A stretch of 64,000 nt of DNA from Lampris incognitus. Lineage: Eukaryota > Chordata > Actinopteri > Lampriformes > Lampridae. The stretch covers positions 20,161,967 to 20,225,966 of the forward strand of contig NC_079224.1 of NCBI RefSeq assembly GCF_029633865.1, in the 5' to 3' direction. The first letter of the stretch is position 1. Each line of letters opens with the position of its first letter. Shown here one piece after another: positions 49,601-61,804 of the stretch. The translations under genes and the position numbers were made by a program. Under the pieces are notes generated by a model that saw nothing but the letters and a program-made list of their open reading frames with translations, was not told where the DNA came from and searched no databases.

Positions 49601-52529
49601 TTTGTACTTGGCCAATTACCCCATTCTTCCAAGCCGTCCTGGTCGCTGCTGCACCCCCTCTGCCGATCTGGGGGGCAGGGGCTGCAGACTACCACATGCC
49701 TCCTCCCCAACATGTGGAGTGGCCAGCTGCTTCTTTTCACCTGACAGTGAGGAGTTTCGCCAGAGGGACGTAGAGTGCGGGAGGATCAAGTTATTTCCCC
49801 CAGTTCCCCTTCCCCCTGAACAGGCGCCCCAAATGACCAGAGGAGGCGCTAGTATAGCAACACATACCCACATCTGGCTTCCCACCTGTAGACACAGCCA
49901 ATTGTGTCTGTAGGGGCGCCCGACCAAGCTGGAGGTAACATGGGGATTCGAACCAGCGATCCCCCTGTTGGTAGGCAACGGAATAGACCGCCACGCCACC
50001 CGGACGCCCCATCTGTTGGTAAAGGTTCTTCTATCAGCTTGGTTTGCCATATCTGCTTGTCAGCTGCAGCAATTTTGTTCCTTCTTCAATCTCCTCACTG
50101 CCTACCTTGGCTTCTGTGGTGTAGACATAAAATACTATGTGCCCCATTATTTTTCTGGGGAAAGTCTTACCTGACAGTAACCATTAAAAGGAGCAACTGC
50201 AAAAGCATTCATGATTTCTGAATTTGTGGATAAGATGTTGTCTTAGATTCCCCAGAGATAGAGAGCTCCAAAATTACATTTGTTAGCATGTACATCTTCA
50301 GGATTGTAGTTTTTATGTCCAGTGATGGAGGCTACGATTTTTTTTTTATGGGTGACATGTGGTAGAGTTGTTTGGGGAAATCAGCTACAGAGAGTGAACT
50401 GTCATGACCCTGGACAAAATTTAGGAAAGCTGATATCTCTTACCCATGTGGTAGACAAAGTTGGTGTCTGTTTCAGACGAAGATGCCGGAGAGACCACAT
50501 CTTCATCGCATTCGTTAGAGCTGAATGACTCTGAGTGGCTCCTCCTCTTGTGGGATGGGCTGATGTTATGCGAGCTTGCTGCCATCACATGCCGCAAGTT
50601 GTCATTCAGATATCTATTGAGTAAACTGCTCTTGTATTTGGAGGGTGGTGAAACACCGTCATCGCTGTTGGTGGAGTTGGCCCTGGTGAGGATGTTTCCT
50701 TGCGTCTGGAGGACACCCTTGTGGGAAGATGACCTGCTGAAGTCTGAATGGCTGACAGGAGTTTGTAGAGGACACTCTTCATCTGCATTGGTTAAAAAAA
50801 GGAGACACAATTGCATTGACTGGAAGCTAACATGGTTGATTATGCACTGTATGACAATTCCTGATTCAGAACGTAATGTCTCGATGCGTGCTCAATAATC
50901 CAGGTGTAGAAATCCTAGAAATGTTGAATTAGATCATTTGGACAGATGAACTGATTCAACTTTTCTGGGATTCAGAATGTGACGTGTCAAGTTACCTGCA
51001 TGCTCATAGATAAATCCGTGTTAAACACATTATTCGGCTAACATGGTGGCCATATGTTGCAAGATAACCCACATTTTTGTTTGCCATTCTCAGCTGTTTA
51101 CTACCTAACAAAGTAGAAAGAGGTAACAGGAGTAATCAACTTCATGTCATATAACCCACTGTTTGGATATCAAGCCTCTTACCCTCTGAGTTGGAATCAT
51201 CACTGCACACACTGAGTCGCTCAGCGTTGCCTTGGATGTATCTGTTGTAGAGTTTGATCCTCAGGGCCCAGCTGAGGTCTGGCTGCCTCACTGTGTTCTT
51301 CAGCCTCCGCCGGGCATTTGCAAACCAATTCGATACCTGCACAGACAGCCATTCTTTCAGGACAGCATGCAATGTCTTCTGAGCCAAGGTAATTGCAGTG
51401 GTCTTTATGAAAGATGTGCATATTCTTTTTAGAGTGCCAATCTGTCAGTTTGTCAGTCGGTTTGTTGGTCAACTGGTCAGTAAATCTATGAGTAAGGATC
51501 AACCACAGACTCCCCAGCCATGCATGCTGGCGTTGATCAGATTTATCAGTCAGTCATTCCCTGCCTCTCTTAGTATTCATTACATGAGCTCATCTCACCT
51601 GTACAAGTGTCATGTGTGAGCCTAGGGCTAGCAGGACCTTCTCAGTCTTGGTGGGATAGGGGTTGTCCCTGTGTTTGTAAAGCCAATGTTTCAGTGGGCG
51701 CGCCATGTCCTGTAGCGTCTGTCTCTTGTGGCGAACTTTGACCCCATCCAAACGAGACCTGGAGCAGTCAGATGTCACCTATGTTAACTAAGTCTACCCA
51801 CAATCCCTCCTACTGGGCATATTTACATGTCATGATTTTATGACTTTCGTTTTTTTTTTGTTTGTTTGGTTTTTTTTTAAAAGTTACATCAGACAAGATT
51901 TGTGGACTATTTTTGTCACTTATTTACAACTTTGTGTCCACCTCTATTGATTGTTTCACATTGAAATATTTTAGTAGCTATGCTAATTAGCAATTTATCA
52001 TTAGTTTGGCCATTAATCAGTGGCAAAAGTTGTTATTGCGATGTAGACCAATTAACACCATTCAATCCACTTGATTAAGAGCCAAAATTATTTAACCATA
52101 TGGCGATAGCATTGCTGCAAATTAATGACATATTTGAAGTGATTACATTATTTCAATTTACCATATAACTTAGAATAATAATTGCATTATCACACAGATA
52201 TAAATATGTCCTAACGCAAAATATAATCTGATTAATAGGTAATCAAGCAATCAAAAAACATAGCACCAAAATCAGAGGACGTACCCATATCTTTTGTATT
52301 TGACAGGGGAGCTGTTGGCAGTTGTGTCCTTGCATGGCATCAAGTCTGAATTCTGCTCATCTGTTAAACTGCTTTTTTCATGAGCTTTCATCTCACAGTC
52401 CATTCTGCATCTCTCCAACGCCCTCCCGTCGTCCTCTAGATGAAGATGATGATCTGACTTCATCATAGCAACCTCGTTCATTCTTTCACACCAATCAACA
52501 GGTGCACCAAAAGATTTCCATATGTACAT
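43984..52529 (-). CDS. mkx: mkx, Mohawk TALE homeobox transcription factor (~424 aa, complete)
   Basis: Five coding exons in order: 52529-52285, 51758-51599, 51336-51183, 50782-50444 and about 44360-43984. Mkx is a nuclear TALE homeodomain repressor/activator controlling tendon and muscle-progenitor differentiation. The homeodomain spans exons 2-3 (RHKRQTLQDMARPLKHWLYK, then NPYPTKTEK with the three-residue PYP loop, then VSNWFANARRRLKN), about residues 89-150. It is followed by QPDLSWALRIKLYNRYIQGN, as in human. Exon 4 has the conserved KYKSSLLNRYLND and SFSSNECDEDVVSP blocks. Exon 5 has REIHAAMALTNLAQGQ and the end IIQKSSHISEIKTVKVPL. A second in-frame ATG at 52481 has a better start context (A at -3), giving 408 aa. 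The exon-5 acceptor is the weakest border: only in-frame AGs near 44362 fit the phase. Intron 4 is about 6.1 kb. The C-terminus has a ~60-residue insert compared with human. Confidence 0.93.
44690..44760. repeat. Short dispersed repeat end
   Basis: The motif catatagcactttatcttgac with aagtgctttacactgaaggg is the familiar fish agcgctttacac repeat end, in mkx intron 4. Confidence 0.5.
45470..45742 (-). repeat. tRNA-headed SINE family D, in mkx intron 4
   Basis: In reverse orientation the head reads ggcgaccgtggctcaggagg (A-box region) and ttgccggttcgatccccggc (B box). The far end reads ttatattgtgcttttctagc on the plus strand, and a small CA microsatellite sits in the middle. Confidence 0.7.
46025..46155 (-). 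repeat. Family C repeat, 3' fragment
   Basis: The tccatccatccattatccaa run and cctggacaggccgccagg are the reverse complement of the 3' part of the copy at 56205-56545. Confidence 0.8.
46651..46697. repeat. (CA)n microsatellite in mkx intron 4
   Basis: CA dinucleotide run of about 45 bp with one ATA interruption. Confidence 0.9.
46698..49565. other. mkx intron 4, unique sequence
   Basis: About 2.9 kb with no recognisable repeat, exon or RNA gene. Possible conserved non-coding elements for mkx would be expected in such sequence, but this cannot be judged from one genome. Confidence 0.4.
49566..50010 (-). repeat. SINE family B copy 4, in mkx intron 4
   Basis: Head at the right (reverse of cgccacgccacccggacgcc), B box at about 49940-49960 and G/T-rich complement of the tail at the left. 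No clear target duplication. Confidence 0.8.
50875..50975. repeat. Dispersed repeat sharing the 53.8-kb hairpin arm motif
   Basis: Contains gatgcgtgctcaataatcca and cagatgaactgattcaactt. Both blocks also occur at 53890-53960 (gatgaactgattcaacctt, then ttattgagcatgcatc), with the first block in the opposite relative orientation. It lies in mkx intron 3. Confidence 0.55.
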
Positions 52530-53811
52530 GGATGAAGCAGGTTCCCATCTCCTCCGTCACAGAGCTGGTAGAAGGATTACTCGGATGACTTCAAAATATA
52601 TCAGATTCACTTTGCTCTTAGGGCTTTCCAGGTTCAGAAGAGCGCCCTTGAACAGGTCTGTTGAACAGATACCCGCAAATCCTGAGGTTACCGATTAGAC
52701 AATTACGTCTACAAAATATGAGAATGTCTGGTTTAGCCGTGCAGCTCTTGGAGGGGAGTTCAAATAACCTGCTTCCCCGTTGCCTATTGGTTGTATAACC
52801 ATCCAATGACATCTCGGGAGAGCCCTGTGCAGTGAAGAAAAGTGAAAAGTTTGTGGAGCAGCAGTGCTTTGAGGAACGTATCATGTATAAGAATATCAGC
52901 AGATGTGGTCATCAAATTTATTAATTAGTTTTTGTTGGGTGTATGTGTGCACTGAGAGAGTAGCCATTATCCTGGTTAAGTAATCTGACATGCCTTCATA
53001 TTTTCTTCATGAGGCATATCAAGTTCATGGATTTTGCGGTCTTACTAAAAGTCAGGTCAGCAAATAATAGTATACGTTTTACCAAGGGATTCTGGAAATT
53101 TATGGGTGTAATGACATGGTTCTTAATACCAGAAAAACCACGGAACGCTGTTCTGTGTTAGCCCGTGAATCCTGCCGAGTTCAGATAGATTTAAGTACAA
53201 ATTGCCCAATAATGAATCAACACAAACAATGGAAAAACATGAAATTGGTGGGCAGTGTGAGCAGTGTTGCATGATGAATATGGTTCATCAAATATTTTTG
53301 TGTCTGTGTGTATGCGCCCGTGAGTGAGAGAACGCGGGAGAGATAGGTAGGAAAGGAGAAAGAAAGAGAGGGAAGACAGAAAGATACTGTGAGCAAGTGA
53401 GGCCATATATGGTTTTTTTCCTATGCCTGCACAGTGAGCCAGCGAGGGAAATCCTAGATAATACATATGTTTGTCAACTTTGGTCCACATTTAAGAGGAG
53501 CATTAAGTAACAGAGACTACAAACAATGATTAAAAGTGGGCCTGACAGCAGCTTTAGCTTTCTTGTTAGTGTAACTGTAGACTATGACAACGTACAGGCA
53601 AAGTGCCCAGGGTGAATCTCGCAAGTCCAACTTCGGCTTTATGCCACATATATCAAAAAATCCCCCCAAAACAAGACAGTTTGTTGTGTTTTAATGGCTG
53701 ATGTAAATACCATATCACAAAGTCGAACATTTGTTGTGTATTTGCCACAATCAGTAGAATATGTGATATAACTGACACTTCCTGTGTGATTAAAAAAAAG
53801 GCGTTCAGATG
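52530..53811. other. mkx upstream region
   Basis: Sequence 5' of the mkx coding start. The mkx promoter and any 5' UTR exon should lie here, but no TATA box or CpG island stands out. No other gene is seen. Confidence 0.4.
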
Positions 53812-53926
53812 ATCAAAGAAGGTTGAATCAGTTCATCTGGATACAATGTTTATTGACAGATACGTTGATGAAATGTATCTGTCAATAAACATTGTATCCA
53901 GATGAACTGATTCAACCTTCTTTGAT
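53812..53926. repeat. Perfect inverted repeat (52-bp arms, 11-bp loop)
   Basis: Arms 53812-53863 and 53875-53926 are exact reverse complements (starting atcaaagaaggttgaatcag). The loop is gttgatgaaat. The arm contains the motif gttgaatcagttcatc, whose reverse complement also appears near 12450 and 50945. Confidence 0.95.
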
Positions 53927-54478
53927 GGTCTCACCTGTGTTATTGAGCATGCATCAAGGCATTTAGATGACCTTGCACCAGTACAATTTAACACAATTCA
54001 CCCTTATGAAGGATACAGCTAAAAGTCTACGTAGCTCGTACTCAGTATGGATATTTTGATTTGTTAAAGTGCTGTTCAACTCTGCTCTCTGTTCATAGTT
54101 CACCCACATTAGAAGGGGGTTTAGTTTCAATGGTTTTCAAAGCTGAAAAACACATGGACCAGCAGCATCCCCGTTAGGTGCAGTAAATCGCATGCTAACA
54201 TTCCACGCCACCAGAATGCTACATGGTACCACAGACCATTTACTGCGAGGCCCTCTGTGATGTGTTTACTGGCTTAACTGTTGATATAAGGCAGGGACAC
54301 ACCTCCGTTCACCAGTCTGGAGACCCGCAAAGAAAACACTTTCAGTGGATGTTTTGGCACCGTTTCTTGTGTTTGTGTGTTTGTGTGCGTTTAGAAACTC
54401 ACAGATTGTGCGCATTTCCAAAGGCCCAAGTAAAGAGACCAAAACAATTGGAAAGATTCTATCCTGTGTAATTGTATT

Positions 54479-54538
<60 letters not shown>

Positions 54539-56204
54539 CGCATGCATATGGCCTTCTGTTTGCCTATGTTTGCACTTTTTTGTTTAACTGGGACAGTTTG
54601 GTATGTTTTAATAGGAAGGTTTGGATAATGTAAGAGCTTTCTCTAGTGTTATGTGCTTCTATAAGTGTAAATATAGAAAATATGAAAAAACCTTTCACAA
54701 GCCATTGTATTCTGTAATAAATATAAAAATTGCACTTATTGTAAGAGGAACATCACTGCCATTTTCAACAGGGGTAATTTGGAGCCATATACTTTAAGCA
54801 TGTGTTTTACTGTTTTGGTGGTTAATAAGTTATGAATCTCATAGACATTACAGACAAAGATAGGGTTTCAAGTCAGACATTTATTTCCCCATTCTTCATG
54901 TAGACGGCTACACGATTGAGCCAAATTATCCGGGACCAATTGACATCATACTTGTGTGTTATGTTTGAAGTGGGAGCTGCAGTGAACATAAAGCGGAGGG
55001 TTTTCATTGGATCGCTCCGGTGTCTTTAACGGCGTCGTTATGATCTCAGAGGGTGCCTGCAGATTCTCAGCAGTGTGATGAAATTATACTGCCATGCTTG
55101 GCTGCGATCGTGCTTCAAACCTGGCAGAGACGGGCGGGCAGAGAAACTTGGAAGTGTTGCCCTGAAATCCCAGCAAGCACGTTACGGTAACCAAGATGGA
55201 TAAAAGCGCCATCTACCCTCCATTAGCATCCCTGTACACGAAGACAGCTGCTCCGCCACCGCATTGCCATCTTCAGATCATCGTCATCTGTTGTTTGACC
55301 TTTGGCCTGATGATAGGCCTGTTCCTACTACCAGCGTAAAACAATACCTCAGTCATCTTTAACATGTGATTTAACAGTGCGCTCCATAAATTCGATCATC
55401 TACTCTGCCTAATTCATGATGATGAGTCGCCACATGCCTTTGCAGTACACTTTTACGTCCAGTCGTAACTCTCTCTAATTCAGCCTACGAGGACCCAAAT
55501 CCCCAGGAACGCATTCGCCTCCCACCGCATCCCTCAGCTCTCCTTTCCTCCCAAACAGGACACGGACACATTAACACTCCTTCCACACTCGACAAACCGC
55601 CATATGCAAAACAGGGAAGGACGTCCCCCTATATGTAGATGAATGTAGTACGACGAACACATAACCTCACTTTAATTTTTTTCCAAAATTGAGATCTTTC
55701 CAGGACAAAATTCTTGACAAGATATATCTAGAACTTTTCAAATTACCATGAAAGAGCCAGATCACATTGTCTTGGGTATTGCACCACTTGAAATAAGTTC
55801 AGAAGTTAGATAGCTATTTGGATAGAATATCAAGAATTTCAGCCATGATGGAAGCAAATAACTGGAAACTGGCTAAAATCCAACATACCATCTGTGCAAA
55901 AATGAGAGGAAAACAGCACATGAAATAGCAGAAATGCTATTTCAATGCATTTTGGAGACATCTGCGCATGGATAAGAAATTGTATATGGGGACAAATTGG
56001 TGAGCAAGGCTGTGTGTGTGTGTTTGGAGGGAGGGGGGTATGGCAGAGAGATATATGAGTGTAAATGTGTATTGAAGTGTGTGTGTGCACAGGTGTGCAT
56101 CAAAGTCAAGGTCAGAGTGTGTACATTTTGACCCTTTTTTGTATTATTGTTTTTTTATCTGTATTAATCATTATTATTCATGGAATTGCAAGAAGGAAGC
56201 AAGA
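53927..56204. other. mkx-mpp7 intergenic, mostly unique sequence
   Basis: Contains a (TG)n run at 54481-54533. The rest, including a CpG-containing unique block at about 54960-55330, shows no open frame with family resemblance. Candidate regulatory DNA only. Confidence 0.4.
54481..54533. repeat. (TG)n microsatellite
   Basis: About 26 TG units. Confidence 0.95.
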
Positions 56205-56545
56205 AACATGAAGGTCCTGGGTTCAAACCCCGGAGGTGTCCAACCTTGGGGGGGGGGGGGGGGGGGATCGCGGGTCGTCCTCTGTGTGGAGTTCGCATGT
56301 TCTCCCCATGTCTGTGTGGGTTTCCTCCGGGTGCTCCGGTTTCCTCCCACAGTCCAAAGACATGTAGGTCAGGTGAATTGGCCGTACTAAAGTGTCCCTA
56401 GGTGTGAATGTGTTGGCCCTGTGATGGACTGGCAGCCTGTCCAGGGTGTCTCCCCACCTGCTGCCCAATCATTGCTGGGATAGGCTCCAGCATCCTGTGA
56501 CCTGAATTTGGATAAGCGGCTTGGATATTGGATGGATAGATAAAA
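56205..56545 (+). repeat. Family C repeat, nearly full length
   Basis: Starts in the B-box region (aaggtcctgggttcaaaccc), then has an 18- to 19-base G run at about 56250-56267, the ctgtgtggagttcgcatgtt body and the 3' end ggataagcggcttggatatt plus GGAT repeats. Its head half matches the reversed SINE at 12020-12394. Confidence 0.82.
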
Positions 56546-57569
56546 TTGCTTTTGTTATTGTTAGGTGGACGTATCATGCTCGTATCCTCAATTCATTTTC
56601 ATGTGTGGGTGTGTTTTGTTTTTTCTCCCTTTATGTTTATATTCCTAAAAAGGGAAAAAAAATGCACTGTGAAGCAGGCGTTATTTTTGAGAAAATATCT
56701 TGTATATGTAATTCTGCAATAAATGTATTTTAGAAAAAGAACATAAAACCTCACGTCTTTATCTATGACTGTTCAGAAAAGTGGCATTTAAGAACCATCG
56801 GATAGTAAGGGCTGAAAACATCGCCATCTTGAAAAGTTGAAAAGTAAAAACAGACTTATTGGCTGTTTTTACTCAGGGGTGGGTGGGGGCTTTCAATTGA
56901 CCGTTATCTTATTTGTGTCCGTGTTTTGCACAGTGAGTAGTCGAGTGTCCTCCTGACTGCCAGGCCTGCTAATAATATTTCTCTGGTGTACATTACAGTT
57001 AATTGAAGTGCAGCAGCTGTCAGAATAATTACATGCTGATGTTTGTAACTTGGCAGGGAAGAGCTGCATGTGGCCACAAGTTCTGGAGAGATTTCTTTTT
57101 TGCTTCATCTTCCGAGTCGGCCTTTATTTCAGCCAAATGCCAACAGATAAATTGGCGCTGAGACAGATTGAGAGACAGGATGACCGGGTTTCTGTTTGGC
57201 AGATTAGCCAAAACTACACACAAGGAATTCCATGAACACATTTGTCCAGTTTGAGATTGGAATTTCAGAAAAGCAAAATTTAAATTATGTCGAAGTACAA
57301 GTAGAAAGGCTGCTAGTATTTCGCATATTACTGTGTTCATATCTTACATATAATACCCTGTATGTAGAATAAACATTTTATCAGTCTTTTTTTTTTTTAT
57401 CAACCACTAAAATCCATATCGCTAGTTGGCACAGAAATGACGGAATGGTAAGTAGAAGAAACAACTTCCTTCAACCAAAGAGGAATTTCCTTTGTTTTTA
57501 ATGGCTGGCATACTGTCCTGTAAGCGCTTTGGTCTCCGCACGGGTTCAAATCCAGCCCGCAAGGCCATC

Positions 57570-59269
57570 TCAAGATCTGTGTACTTTGGTTGATGACGAG
57601 CGGATCCAGTCTGCAGGAATCCACTGCACCTCCGCACCTCTGATCTTCTCCAGGTCTGCCTTCAGCTCTCTGAATGCGATGGCAATATCACCATTGACAA
57701 CAACCTTTTCAAACAAGTGGCCATATCGGCTCTCCATGGTTTCAGCCGAGGCAATCATGTCCTCAAAATCCTCCGCCTGTGAATGAAAAACATATGATTA
57801 GATCAAATGAAGAGTTGTTAAGGGGACGCCATACCTTGGCTCCATTACATCTCTTCTGCCAGACTCGGATAAGACTCGGCTGCCCACTGTTTCCAGTGTT
57901 TGTATTGGGATGGGTTAAATGCAGAGGATGAGGTTCCCCACGGTGATCAATAAAGTACATCTTTAACTTATCTTAACTTATCTGATAAACCTTGGCATTG
58001 CATGATTTGTTTTGTGTCTCCATTAGTTTGCCTTCTCTTTTTTTTGGATTTCCCCCCCTTTTTCTTCCAATTGTACTTGGCCAATTACCCCACTCTTCTG
58101 AGCTGTCCCGATCTCTGCTCCATCCCCTCTGCCGATCCAGGGAGGGCTGCAGACTACTACATGCCTCCTCCGACACGTGGAGTCGCCAGCCGCTTCTTGT
58201 CACCGGACAGTGAGGAGTTTCACCAGGGGGACGTAGCGCGGGGGGAGGACCACGCTATTCCCCCCAGTTCCCCCTCCCCCCTGAATAGGCGCCCCGACTG
58301 ACCAGAGAAGGCACTAGTGCAGTGACTAGGACACATACCTACATCCAGCTCCCCACCCGCAGACACGGCCAATTGTGTCTGTGGGGACGCCCAACCAAGC
58401 CGGAGGTAACATGAAGATTCGAACCGGCGATCCCTGTGTTGGTAGGCAACAGAATAGACTGCTACGCTATAGGCGCCCCATTAGTTTGCCTTCTAACTGA
58501 AAATGAGTGCAATTTGACAACAGTGAGCAATTGTTTTGAACATCAAATCAACACTTTGTTTTAGCACCACGGTGGGAGAAGTGCAAAGCAAAGCAGCTGG
58601 CAGATGTCTGACATTTTCATTTTCATTCCTCTCCCAAGCATTTTCTTTGGAAAAGCGACAAACTTTATGCAGTCAAAGAAAATGCTATGCAAAACAATTC
58701 CTCCTATAGCCGAACATTTACACTCCCATCCATTAATGACGGGGTTCAGAGTGCACGGTTGCCTCCGGTCAGCCTGGGCCAGGTTGTGAGGCTCAGCCCT
58801 GGTTGACACCTGGTCAGGTTCTTCAGACAGCGGAGATGCTGGCTTTGAACGAGACATGTCTGCCATGGCCGATCCGGAGTTATTTGAAGGCTAGGCATTT
58901 GACAGACTCTTAGAAGCTGGTTTGGACTAATCAAGAGTGTAACTGAAAGGATATGAAACAGAGCCCCAGAACATTCCACCCAATTAAGCAAGGCGAAACA
59001 CAGCGGCCGGCGTTACACACCGAAAGCAAAGGACAAGAGGCCTTTTCACACCAGCGGTAGTGAGGTTTATAGGTCCAGCCCCATAGAAATATGTCTGCAC
59101 TCTGTTGAGGCTTTAGTGCTTGGAGCTGGTCACAGGTGTATGACCTTCTATTTTTTAATAAGGGCACGCAGGGTCAACCAGCAAATGCGAACACAGATGG
59201 GAGTTTTGTAAAACTCACAGGCAAACGATACGCACCTACCATTGACATGCATGCTCATTCAATCGTGCG

Positions 59270-59339
<70 letters not shown>

Positions 59340-59644
59340 TAAACATAGAAGCCAGTAACTAATTAACTAACTAACTAATTATATGTACCATTCACAAAAT
59401 CAACTATCTACCACCAGGCTAAGAAGAAATATCAGTTCTATGATTCTTGCATTTTATTTTCTCCTTCCTTCATTTCTTAACCATCACAGTCCTTCAATAA
59501 CTTGCCACCCACTGGACACGATGTGCTTGTGCTCACCTATGTGTCCTTACATGTCACGCATATGGAACAAGCACTGCAGGCACCTTTCAACTCCCCATGA
59601 AATCACTGGTCGCTAAAATGTCATCTGCAAGTCATAGGGTCAAC

Positions 59645-59719
<75 letters not shown>

Positions 59720-59848
59720 GCATGTGTATGTGGGGATGAGCACGTTCTAGGCAAGATTTTGACCTCTTACTACTGAACCCTACTCTGTGTGTGTTACAAG
59801 ACATGTAACTACTACCTGACTCCACAGATGATACCCGCCTGAAGTATA

Positions 59849-59923
<75 letters not shown>

Positions 59924-61762
59924 CAGATTTTGCCTTACTGGGGTGTCCAGGTAGTGTAGCGGTCTATTCCATTGCCTACCAACACAGGGATCCCAGTTCG
60001 AATCCCCGTGTTACCTCCGGCTTGGTCAGGCGCCCCTACAGACACAATTGGCCGTGTCTGCAAGTGGAAAGCCAGATGTGGGTATGTGTCCTGGTCACTG
60101 CAATAGCGCCTCCTCTGGTCAGTCGGGGCACCTGTTCACGGGGGAGAGGGAACTGGGGGGAATAGTATGATCCTCCCATGCACCACGTCCCCCTGGTGAA
60201 ACTCCACACTGTCAGGTGAAAAGAAATGGCTTGCGACTCCGCATGTATCGGAGGAGGCATGTGGTAGTCTGCAGCCCTCCCCGGATCGGCAGAGGGGCTG
60301 GAGCAGTGACCAGGAAGGCTCGGAAGAGTGGGGGCCAGATACAATTGGGGGGGGGGGAATGAGGGGGAGAAAAAGAAAAAGATTTTGACTTACTGAAAAC
60401 ATCCTTGCAGGATTCGGGACCGCTTCATTACAGGTAACCTTGGCTCTCCTTCTGGTGAGGCGCAGCTCCTCGATGCGTGGGGGTTTCACAAACACCACAT
60501 ACGGTTTGAACTCCCATCTATACAAATTTTTTATCGTCTGTGGTACGAATAAACAAAGGACAGGGTATTGGGGGAAGCAGAAAGACTGACTGGCTCAATG
60601 AATTGCAAAGGATATTCCACAGTTAATTGACCCCATGACTGTGACTGGACTACTCACATTTGGGTGAACATCCAGAAGGCAGACCTTGCCCTCCGCTGTC
60701 ACCTCCTCAATTGAATCCCGGCTTGTTCCATAGAAGTGTCCTCTATACTTCCCATACTCCACAAACCTGAAGAGAGAGAGATTGAGAGAGACACAGCCAG
60801 AAGACAAAGACGGGAAGGGAAAGAGAGAGGGAAAAATAGACCGTTGGGCCGAAATTGTGTCAGATCACCATGGAAGGCTCATGAACATGTACCTATGAAT
60901 GAGGATGCCCTCTTCGAAGATGTGCTGCGGGACAAAATGATAGTCCAACCCGTCCTTCTCTTGCTTTCTCCTCTCACGCGTGGTGTCTGAGTAGGAGAGA
61001 ACGAGACAGAAAGAGAGAGAGAGAGACAAGGGAGTCAGACTGGGGATGATGTACAAGAGACAAGGAACTATTTAGTATGCAGTTGACAGGAATGAAAGCC
61101 AGTGTCGTTGAGACATTATTTCCAAGTTGTATCTCACTCACATGGTGTGGTGACACCATATATGTCGCGGTCAGAGATCAGGAGCCTCCTCTTCAGCTCA
61201 CTAACACCAACACCACTGGGCCCTTGAGACAAAAAAAAACAAAACTTAAATAAAACACTGGGTCCTGATGTGTGCTAATGTTCTCCTGTTGACAAGCCTG
61301 ACATGAACTAGCTTTGATTCTGCTGACATCTGTCATTGCCATCAGACGGGAAGAAAAAAAGAAAGGAAGTGTAAGGGGGAAAAAAGAGAGACATCAAGAA
61401 ATACTGAGAATGGGTCCAAGACAGAGAGATAGGAACGACAGAGAGAGACAGAGAGAGACACACACAGAGAGAGGGAGAGAGCTGTAGTAAAAGGATACAG
61501 TGACATTAGGAGAGATGAAGAGGGAGATGCAGACAGAGCTCAAATTCCATATTGATTTCAGTCTGTCTATGCTACCCCATCCTTTCTTCCCCTTCAAATT
61601 TAGAAAATCTCCATCTCTGTCTCTCTGTCAAAGCTTCAGTACCTTCTGGAAAATCCATAGCATTACATTTCAATGTGACATCCACCAAACCACAAAGTAT
61701 CAGTGTCACTACGAGTGTATGATGAAAGGAGATGAAGCACAGGCACATACCCACCCACCCAA

Positions 61763-61804
<42 letters not shown>

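Noticed and set aside
53812-53926. microRNA precursor
   Set aside because: A perfect 52-bp stem without bulges is unlike animal pre-miRNAs and fits a recent inverted duplication of a repeat.
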